Shown here: positions 39,976 through 48,989 of the stretch, in pieces
How positions within the stretch are numbered: the first letter of the stretch is position 1
Layout: each line of letters begins with the position of its first letter
Assembly (NCBI GenBank): GCA_030650875.1
Contig: JAUSDK010000018.1
Coordinates: 1-48,989, forward strand
DNA: 48,989 nucleotides
From: Polaromonas sp.
Lineage (GTDB): Bacteria > Pseudomonadota > Gammaproteobacteria > Burkholderiales > Burkholderiaceae_C
Reading direction: 5' to 3'
Program-made: the position numbers and the translations under genes
The notes under the pieces: generated by a model
Told to the model about the DNA's origin: nothing
The model's database searches: none
The model's input: the letters and a program-made list of their open reading frames with translations, nothing else

Positions 39976-40776
39976 TTAAACCACCATCGGTGTGTTGGCG
40001 CCATCCATCGCGACGATGGCGCCGGTAACGTAGCTCGCGCGCGGCGAGGCCAGGAACACCGCCACATTGGCGATTTCCCATGGCTCGGCCGGCCGGCCCA
40101 ACGGCAGCTTGTCGCCGGGCAGACCCGGCGCGGGGCGGCCTTCGGATCTAGCCAGGCGGGTTTCCGCGTCCAGCCGCTGACGCAGCCGTTCGGTCAGCAC
40201 CTGGCCGGGATTGAGGGCGTTGATGCGCACGCCCTTGCCGGCGTAGGCTGCGGCCAGCCCGGCGCTGACCAGCATCAGCGCAGCATTGGCGGCGCCGCCG
40301 GCCAGGTGCGTCGGGTTGGCGACCTTGCCGCCGGCGCCGACGATATTGATGATGACGCCGCTGCCGCGCTGGCCCATGCGTTTGACCAGCGGGTCCATCA
40401 TGTGGATATAGGTGAAGTACTTGGCCTGCATGGCGTCGCGCCAGGCCTGCGGAGTCAGGTCGGCCGGTGCGGTGCGTTTGGCGGCGCCCGCGCAGTTGAC
40501 CAGGATGTCCACCGCGCCATGCGCGGCTTCAGCCGCGTCGAGCGCACCCTGCGCAGCGGCGGCATCCTGCAGGTCAGCTGCAAAAACACTGATGCGCCTG
40601 GTCGCTTCGGGCAGCGTCTCCTGCAAGCGGGCTGCGGCCAGCATCAAGCCGTCTTCGCTGCGCGAGACCAGGCTGACGCGCGCGCCCTCCTGCAAAAAGC
40701 CGAGCGCGCAGGCAAAACCAATGCCTTTGCTGGCACCTGTGACCAGCACATGCCGGCCGGCGAGTTGCAAATCCAT
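39976..40776 (-). CDS. SDR-family oxidoreductase
   Basis: GRHVLVTGASKGIGFACA, LVNCAGA, glycine-rich TGxxxGxG motif; typical Tyr of YxxxK not evident. Confidence 0.88.
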   Translation of the reverse strand: MDLQLAGRHVLVTGASKGIGFACALGFLQEGARVSLVSRSEDGLMLAAARLQETLPEATRRISVFAADLQDAAAAQGALDAAEAAHGAVDILVNCAGAAKRTAPADLTPQAWRDAMQAKYFTYIHMMDPLVKRMGQRGSGVIINIVGAGGKVANPTHLAGGAANAALMLVSAGLAAAYAGKGVRINALNPGQVLTERLRQRLDAETRLARSEGRPAPGLPGDKLPLGRPAEPWEIANVAVFLASPRASYVTGAIVAMDGANTPMVV

Positions 40777-40779
40777 CGT

Positions 40780-41586
40780 TCAGCCTCGCTTGACCAACAG
40801 GCCGCCGTCGACCGGAATCAGCACGCCGGTGATGTACTGCGCCTCGTCGGAGGCCAGGAAGACAGCCGTGTTGGCCACGTCCCAGGCTGTGCCCATGCGC
40901 TGCATGGGCACCAGCGCTTCACGCTCGGCACGCACCACGTCGCGCGACACGCCGCGCTCTCTGGCCCGCCGCTCGATGGCCATGGGCGTGTCGATCAGGC
41001 CCGGCAGGATAGCGTTGGCGCGCACGCCGAAAGCCGCGTTTTCCATCGCGATGTGCTGCGTCATGGTGTTGACCGCGCCCTTGCTGGTCTTGTAGGTCAG
41101 GGTCGGTCGGGCGGCCATCGACGAGGTCGAGGAGATGTTGATGATGGCGCCGGACTTCTGCGCAATCATGTGCGGCAGCACGTGCTTGCAGGTCATGAAC
41201 ATGCCCTTGAGGTTCATGGCCATGATGGCGTCCCACACGGCAACGTCCAGGTCCACCGTTTTTTTGTCGCCGCGCGACTGCCCGACATTGTTGTGCAGGA
41301 TGTCGATGCGCCCGTAGCGCGCCATGCAGGTGTCGGCAATCTTCCTGCATTCGTCCTCCTGCGTGATGTCGGCCACAAGAATCGACGCCTCGCCCCCATA
41401 GGCTGCCAGGGCGTTGCAGGTTTCCTGGGCCCAGGCCTCGTTGATGTCCACCAGCAGCAGGGTCGCGCCTTCCTGCGCGAAACGTTCTGCGGCGGCGCGG
41501 CCGTTGCCCACGGTGTCGCCCGGCTGCTGGCCTGCGCCCACGATGATGGCGACCTTGCCGGCGAGCCGGCCTTTGCTTGTTGTCAT
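40780..41586 (-). CDS. SDR-family oxidoreductase
   Basis: GKVAIIVGAGQQPGDTVGNGRAAAERFA, LHNNVGQ, YKTSKGAVNTMTQ. Confidence 0.92.
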   Translation of the reverse strand: MTTSKGRLAGKVAIIVGAGQQPGDTVGNGRAAAERFAQEGATLLLVDINEAWAQETCNALAAYGGEASILVADITQEDECRKIADTCMARYGRIDILHNNVGQSRGDKKTVDLDVAVWDAIMAMNLKGMFMTCKHVLPHMIAQKSGAIINISSTSSMAARPTLTYKTSKGAVNTMTQHIAMENAAFGVRANAILPGLIDTPMAIERRARERGVSRDVVRAEREALVPMQRMGTAWDVANTAVFLASDEAQYITGVLIPVDGGLLVKRG

Positions 41587-41663
41587 ATCCTGCCTGTTTT
41601 TCAAAAATGGGGGATGTCCTAGGCAGGGTGCGCACTATGCGCCGGCCTGCCCCTTCAATAAAG

Positions 41664-42674
41664 TCAGTCGATCGTGACCTTGCCTTCGACCACGACCTTG
41701 CGCCAGCGGGCTTCTTCGGCCCGCACATAAGCCGTCAGTTCCTGCGGTGTGCCGACGGCGGCAACCAGGCCTTCACCCTCGACGCGGGTGCGGAACACCG
41801 GCGCCTCGGTGGCGCGGCGCACGGCGGCATTGAGTTTGGCCACCACCTCGGGCGGCGTACCGCCGCTGGCAAACACGGCGTACCAGACGTCAGCCTCGTA
41901 GCCCGGCAGGCCGGACTCGGCCATGGTCGGCACCTGCGGCCAGGCCGGCGAGCGGGCCGTGGATGTGACGGCGATGGCGCGCATCTTGCCGCTCTCGACA
42001 AACTTGCCGACACCCGCAGCGGTGGCAAAAACAAAGTCGATCTGTCCGCCCAGCAGGTCGGTGTAGGCCGGGCCGGCGCCGCGGTAAGGCACATGGGTGA
42101 GATCCACCTTGCCCATCATCTTGAACAGCTCGCCAGCCAGGTGCACGGCCGTGCCGTTGCCTGAAGAGCCGTAGGTCAGCTTGCCGGGATTGGCGCGCGC
42201 GGCGGCCAGCACGTCCTTGATGGTGTTGTAGGGGCTGTCGGCACGCGTCACCAACATGTTGGGACCACGGCCGACCAGCGCCACATTGGCAAACGACTTC
42301 TCGGTGCTGTAGGGCAAGTTCTTGACCAGACTGCTGTTGATGGCGTGGGCCGAGGTGGTGAGGAGCAGCGTGTAGCCGTCCCCCGGCGCCTTGGCCACGG
42401 TGTCCGAGCCGATCACGGTGCCGCCGCCCGGCTTGTTTTCGACAATCACCGGCTGGCCGAGTTCCTTGGACATGCCTTCGGCCAGCGTGCGCGCGACCAG
42501 GTCGGTGCCGCCGCCAGCCGGGAAAGGCGCAATGATGCGGAGGGTGCGGGATGGAAAAGCCTGGGCCGAAGCATCGGTGGGCGCAATGGAAAAAAAGGTG
42601 GGTAATGCGAAACTGGCAAAGCTGGCTGCGGCAAGCAGGACCCGGCGGCGTGCGCCGATGTGCGAGGTGTTCAT
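41664..42674 (-). CDS. Bug/TTT-type tripartite tricarboxylate transporter substrate-binding protein
   Basis: FPSRTLRIIAPFPAGGGTDLVARTLAEGMSKELGQPVIVENKPGGGTVIGSDTVAKAPGDGYTLLL. Confidence 0.95.
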   Translation of the reverse strand: MNTSHIGARRRVLLAAASFASFALPTFFSIAPTDASAQAFPSRTLRIIAPFPAGGGTDLVARTLAEGMSKELGQPVIVENKPGGGTVIGSDTVAKAPGDGYTLLLTTSAHAINSSLVKNLPYSTEKSFANVALVGRGPNMLVTRADSPYNTIKDVLAAARANPGKLTYGSSGNGTAVHLAGELFKMMGKVDLTHVPYRGAGPAYTDLLGGQIDFVFATAAGVGKFVESGKMRAIAVTSTARSPAWPQVPTMAESGLPGYEADVWYAVFASGGTPPEVVAKLNAAVRRATEAPVFRTRVEGEGLVAAVGTPQELTAYVRAEEARWRKVVVEGKVTID

Positions 42675-42784
42675 GGGTTTTTCTCCTTTGAAATACCGCG
42701 CGAAACAACTCACCCGGCTGCTGCCCAGTCTAGACTTCCCCCAGTTCCCAGCTATGAATTTTTGGAAAAGCTCTGTTTCCCGCG

Positions 42785-43663
42785 TCAGACAGCCAGCAGG
42801 TGGTCCAGCAGCGCCCGCGCCTGCGGCGACAGCGCATTGGCATCGCGCACACAAACGTAGAGCTGGCGGGCCGCCCAGGGATCGGTGAGTGTCAGCACCA
42901 CCAGGCCCAGGCGCGCTACATAGTTGCGCGCAATACCCTCGGGCATGATCGCCAGACCCATGCCTTCGCGCACCATGGCGCAACGCGCTTCGGGGTTGGA
43001 GACCTGCGCCCGCACCCGCAGCGGCCGGGAAATCGTAGCGCCGGCCAGCGTGAGGAACTCGTCCAGGCTGTGGCGCGGAAAGTTGCCGAGGAAGTCGTAA
43101 TCCAGCGCTTCGTCCAGCCGCAGGCTGCCACACTGCGACAGCGGGTGGCCCACCGGCACCACCAGGCCAAGGCGGTCGGTGCGGTAAGGCCTGGACACGA
43201 TGCCCGATGAAGGATGCTCGGCATGGTAGATGCCAATGTCGGCCTGGCCGTCGGCCACCATGCGCGGCACGTCATAGCTGAAGGCTTCCACCAGGTCCAC
43301 GCGGGAAGCCGGCACCTTGCGCGCAAATGCGCTGATGTCGGCGGGCAAAAACTGCAGCACCGTCGAGGAGTTGGCCACCAGCCGGATGTTGGACACGCCG
43401 CTGCTCGCATAGGCCGCCAGCGATTCGCGGGCCTGTGCCACATTGCGCAGGATGGCCTTGGCCTGCTGGTAAAGCATGGCACCGGCCGGTGTGGGCTCCA
43501 CGCCGCGGCCGTGGCGGCGCAGCAGCGTGGTACCCAGCCGCCGCTCAAGTTCGGAAACGCGCTTGCTCGCAGCCGAGGTGACCAGGTGCACGCGCTCGGC
43601 GCCCCGCGAGAGGCTTTTTTCCTCGATGGCAGCGATCAGGATTTCGAGAGAAGACAGGTCCAT
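42785..43663 (-). CDS. LysR-family transcriptional regulator
   Basis: SSLEILIAAIEEKSLSRGAERVHLVTSAASKRVSELERRLGTTLLRRHGRGVEPTPAG. Confidence 0.95.
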   Translation of the reverse strand: MDLSSLEILIAAIEEKSLSRGAERVHLVTSAASKRVSELERRLGTTLLRRHGRGVEPTPAGAMLYQQAKAILRNVAQARESLAAYASSGVSNIRLVANSSTVLQFLPADISAFARKVPASRVDLVEAFSYDVPRMVADGQADIGIYHAEHPSSGIVSRPYRTDRLGLVVPVGHPLSQCGSLRLDEALDYDFLGNFPRHSLDEFLTLAGATISRPLRVRAQVSNPEARCAMVREGMGLAIMPEGIARNYVARLGLVVLTLTDPWAARQLYVCVRDANALSPQARALLDHLLAV

Positions 43664-43692
43664 GGCGGCCGATTGTCGTTCAGCCTGGCCGG

Positions 43693-46044
<2,352 letters not shown>

Positions 46045-46207
46045 AGGGGGATAAGTATTTGGCAGGCAGGACAGGAACAAAAACAGGCGCTTCCGCCCGC
46101 AAACTGACGCTAAACGACGGCATTGTCCCACAGCCTAAAACAGATACAGACCGCTACACTTGGCGGCGAAAGCCAAGAAAAATTTCACCATCTTCAGAGA
46201 GTCCATC

Positions 46208-46696
46208 ATGCGTATCCGCACCATTCTTTTAGTCTTGGCCATCTTGATCGTTGCGGCTTTTGTCGCACTGAACATGGAAGAGTTCACCCGCATCAGCACG
46301 CTCAGCGTGGGGTTCACCACCGTTCAGGTTTCGCTGGGTCTGGTGATGCTGGTGACGCTTGCGGCAGCGACCGTTGTTTTTCTGGCCAGTTCGCTTTACA
46401 TGCAAAGCACCAACCTGCTGGAAATGCGCAAGCACACCAAAGAACTCAATTTACAGCGCGAGCTGGCCGATAAGGCCGAGGCCTCACGCTTTACCGAATT
46501 GCAGAACTTTCTGGCAACGCAAGCTGCCACTCAGCAGCAGCGGCAGTCTGACGCCGACGCTGCGCTGGCGCAAAGCTTTGCACAGCAGCAGCAAGCGCTG
46601 ATGACCCGGATTGAGCAATCCGACAACACGCTGGCCGCCTACATGGGCCAACTCCAGGATAAATTGGAGCGTGCTGCGCCCCTGTCAGGCGCCTAA
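46208..46696 (+). CDS. LapA-like (DUF1049-type) inner membrane protein
   Basis: MRIRTILLVLAILIVAAFVALNMEEFTRISTLSVGFTTVQVSLGLVMLVTLAAATVVF. Confidence 0.65.
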   Translation: MRIRTILLVLAILIVAAFVALNMEEFTRISTLSVGFTTVQVSLGLVMLVTLAAATVVFLASSLYMQSTNLLEMRKHTKELNLQRELADKAEASRFTELQNFLATQAATQQQRQSDADAALAQSFAQQQQALMTRIEQSDNTLAAYMGQLQDKLERAAPLSGA

Positions 46697-46850
46697 GGCG
46701 ACACGCGGCCAGTTTGCCGCGCCGTGTCGGGAGATTTCGGACAGGCCAGGAAGCAGACCGCAAACTTGAAAGGCCAAACACCCGCGCACTGGGCGGAAAG
46801 TTGGCTTTGATTCATACTGTGTTCCGGACAACTTACTGACCTGGCCTCTC

Positions 46851-48080
46851 ATGATCAAAACATCTACCGACAAAAACATAATCAAGTTTCTCTTCCTGGA
46901 AGGCATTCACCCATCGGCAGTCCAGGTGCTGAACGCAGCGGGCTACACGAACATTGAAAGCTTGGCCGGCGCGCTGCCTGAAGATGAGCTCAAGGCCAAG
47001 ATCGCAGACGTGCATTTTGTCGGTATCCGCTCCAGGACTCAGCTGACGGCGGAGGTTTTTGCTCACGCTACAAAACTGGCAGCCGTCGGGTGCTTTTGCA
47101 TAGGTACCAACCAGGTTGATTTAAATGCGGCGCGCGAGCGCGGTATCGCGGTATTCAACGCACCTTATTCCAACACCCGGTCCGTCGCAGAACTGGTGCT
47201 GGCCGAGGCCATCTTGCTGCTGCGCGGCGTTCCCGAAAAAAGTGCCGTGGCTCATCGCGGCGGCTGGCTCAAGTCGGCTGAAAACGCCTATGAAATTCGC
47301 GGAAAAACCCTGGGCATCATCGGTTACGGTTCTATAGGTACCCAATTGTCGGTCCTTGCCGAAGCGCTGGGCATGAAAGTGGTGTTTTTCGACGTGGTCA
47401 CCAAGCTGCCGCTGGGCAACGCCCGGCAGGTGGCGAATTTGAAGGAGTTGCTGGCCCAAGCGGATGTGGTTTCCCTGCATGTGCCTGAAACCCAGGCCAC
47501 CCAATGGATGATTGACGAGCCAGAGATTGCAGCAATGAAACCGGGCAGCGTGCTGATTAACGCTTCGCGCGGCACCGTGGTCAGAATTGAGCCCTTAGCA
47601 GACGCGCTGCGCCAGAAAAAGCTGCTGGGTGCAGCAATTGACGTGTTTCCGGTGGAGCCACGCAGCAACAAAGACGTGTTTGAATCGCCCTTGCGCGGCT
47701 TGGACAACGTGATCCTGACCCCGCATGTGGGTGGATCAACGATGGAAGCACAAGAAAATATCGGTATCGAGGTAGCAGAAAAACTCGTAAAGTACAGCGA
47801 CAACGGTACCTCAACCTCCTCCGTCAACTTCCCCGAAGTAGCCCTGCCCGCCCACCCAGGCAAACATCGGCTTCTACACATTCACCGCAATGTGCCGGGC
47901 GTGCTGTCAGACGTCAACAAGGTTTTTTCCGACAATCACATCAACATCGCCTCCCAGTATCTGCAAACTAATGAAGCTATCGGGTATGTAGTGATCGACG
48001 TTGATGCGGAATACTCAGACATGGCGCTGGCCAAGCTTGCCGACGTACCGGGAACTATTCGTAGCCGGGTTCTTTTTTAA
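46851..48080 (+). CDS. serA: D-3-phosphoglycerate dehydrogenase
   Basis: VGCFCIGTNQVDL, LGIIGYGSIGTQLSVLAEALGM, NASRGTVV, C-terminal ACT domain. Confidence 0.95.
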   Translation: MIKTSTDKNIIKFLFLEGIHPSAVQVLNAAGYTNIESLAGALPEDELKAKIADVHFVGIRSRTQLTAEVFAHATKLAAVGCFCIGTNQVDLNAARERGIAVFNAPYSNTRSVAELVLAEAILLLRGVPEKSAVAHRGGWLKSAENAYEIRGKTLGIIGYGSIGTQLSVLAEALGMKVVFFDVVTKLPLGNARQVANLKELLAQADVVSLHVPETQATQWMIDEPEIAAMKPGSVLINASRGTVVRIEPLADALRQKKLLGAAIDVFPVEPRSNKDVFESPLRGLDNVILTPHVGGSTMEAQENIGIEVAEKLVKYSDNGTSTSSVNFPEVALPAHPGKHRLLHIHRNVPGVLSDVNKVFSDNHINIASQYLQTNEAIGYVVIDVDAEYSDMALAKLADVPGTIRSRVLF

Positions 48081-48122
48081 GCTACCCCAGCAGGATCGTC
48101 GCTTTTTACAATTAAAGTGACG

Positions 48123-48722
48123 CTATTTTGTAGGCACCCGAAGTCCGAGAAATGCCGCCAGGGACGCAGTAGGCAGAGCACCTTCCTGCGTCACCAAGGC
48201 ACCTGTCTGCGCATGTATACCAACAATAGTGGGGACAGAAGCAAAGCCAAACCGATTGAACAATTCGGTATTTTTTCCGACTGCAGCCTTTTTTGTATCC
48301 AGATTACCCCCCGCACTGATACCGCCGCGCCGCGCTTGCAAGGAAGCCTCGTGTTCATCCATCGCAGACACCGGATCTTGAGCAGCCAATAAGGTCGCGC
48401 CCTGCGCTGTACTGGATGCATTGATCAGTCCAACGGGAATCCATACGAATTTAGCCTGCGACCTCAGGGGCTCAGCGTTTTTCCACAAAGCAGCGCAATG
48501 GGGGCACTGTGCATCGAAGAAAACATAAATGGTCCGTACGCTCATGGCTGGGCCGACCGCAAAGCCTTCTGTTTCTGCCGCAATGGCCGCTATCGAAACC
48601 TGTGCGGAGGCCGCTTTGCTTGAGGTGTTCTGCGCTGTGCTCTGAGTATTGTCACAGCCCGTCAGCAAGAGGCCGGCTATCGTGAACATCGCAGGGAGGA
48701 TTTTCAACAAAGGTTTAAGCAT
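48123..48722 (-). CDS. Thioredoxin-fold lipoprotein (DsbG/DsbA-like)
   Basis: Lipobox LLLTGC; FFDAQCPHCAALWKNAEPL. Confidence 0.82.
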   Translation of the reverse strand: MLKPLLKILPAMFTIAGLLLTGCDNTQSTAQNTSSKAASAQVSIAAIAAETEGFAVGPAMSVRTIYVFFDAQCPHCAALWKNAEPLRSQAKFVWIPVGLINASSTAQGATLLAAQDPVSAMDEHEASLQARRGGISAGGNLDTKKAAVGKNTELFNRFGFASVPTIVGIHAQTGALVTQEGALPTASLAAFLGLRVPTK

Positions 48723-48853
48723 CGTGACCCTAAATTACAGAAGAATGCATGAAATGATAATCCGCTCTTTTCAGAGATGCTTTCTGAAAAGCAGGATACC
48801 CACAGCTATGAGGCCAGAGGGAAAAGAATTAAATTCTGTCCCAAACGGAAAAA

Positions 48854-48880
48854 GCCCAGTTGATCAAAAATCAACTGGGC
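48854..48880. terminator. Strong bidirectional terminator
   Basis: GCCCAGTTGAT-caaaa-ATCAACTGGGC, 11-bp stem, downstream of the 5S gene on the minus strand. Confidence 0.8.
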
Positions 48881-48898
48881 GTTTCGCGGTATAAGAGC

Positions 48899-48989
48899 CT
48901 GACGATGTCCTACTTTCACACGGGAATCCGCACTATCATCGGCGCTAAGTCGTTTCACTGTCCTGTTCGGGATGGGAAGGAGTGGTACC
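48899..48989 (-). rRNA. rrf: 5S rRNA (partial, runs off window)
   Basis: Reverse complement of typical beta/gamma-proteobacterial 5S: cctgacgatgtcctactttcacacgggaatccgcactatcatcggcgc...gttcgggatggga. Confidence 0.92.

Noticed and set aside
39505-41622. 705-aa plus-strand ORF
   Set aside because: Antisense shadow over three clear SDR genes; repetitive H/G/R-rich composition and no recognisable domain.
41890-42708. 272-aa minus-strand ORF in another frame of the Bug gene
   Set aside because: Same-strand alternative frame; the other frame gives a full Bug protein with signal peptide.

Overview
The window is chromosomal DNA from a high-GC betaproteobacterium. Gene content and interspersed repeats look like Comamonadaceae (Polaromonas/Rhodoferax-like), which is inference. 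The backbone is housekeeping: infB (5' truncated)-rbfA-truB-typA, smpB/ratA-rnfH, guaB-guaA, tadA, ldcA, tatD-pilZ-holB-tmk-mltG (minus strand), ygfZ, a catabolic-looking SDR/Bug/LysR cluster, tex, serA, and a partial 5S rRNA on the minus strand at the right edge. The accessory core is about 18.7-28.7 kb. It holds a divergent tyrosine recombinase / KfrA-like coiled-coil pair next to a complete integrated filamentous phage (inovirus, unit length 6630 bp). The prophage is bounded by a 14-bp direct repeat (TATACATCGTGGAA, 22055-22068 and 28685-28698). The left copy abuts a sequence matching 16/17 of the central region plus XerD arm of E. coli dif. Strongest observation: the attachment core lies inside the 3' end of the phage repressor-like gene, and integration swaps its C-terminus. 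The prophage form ends ...FHDVY-YVN* using host DNA. The reconstructed circular form reads ...FHDVY-TVPNEAVLGHLNSVRFLNC* and stops just before a terminator whose U-run is oriented for that transcript. Two comamonad-type interspersed repeats also appear to have been absorbed into the truB and ygfZ reading frames. All calls come from reading the sequence and supplied translations; no database search was run.
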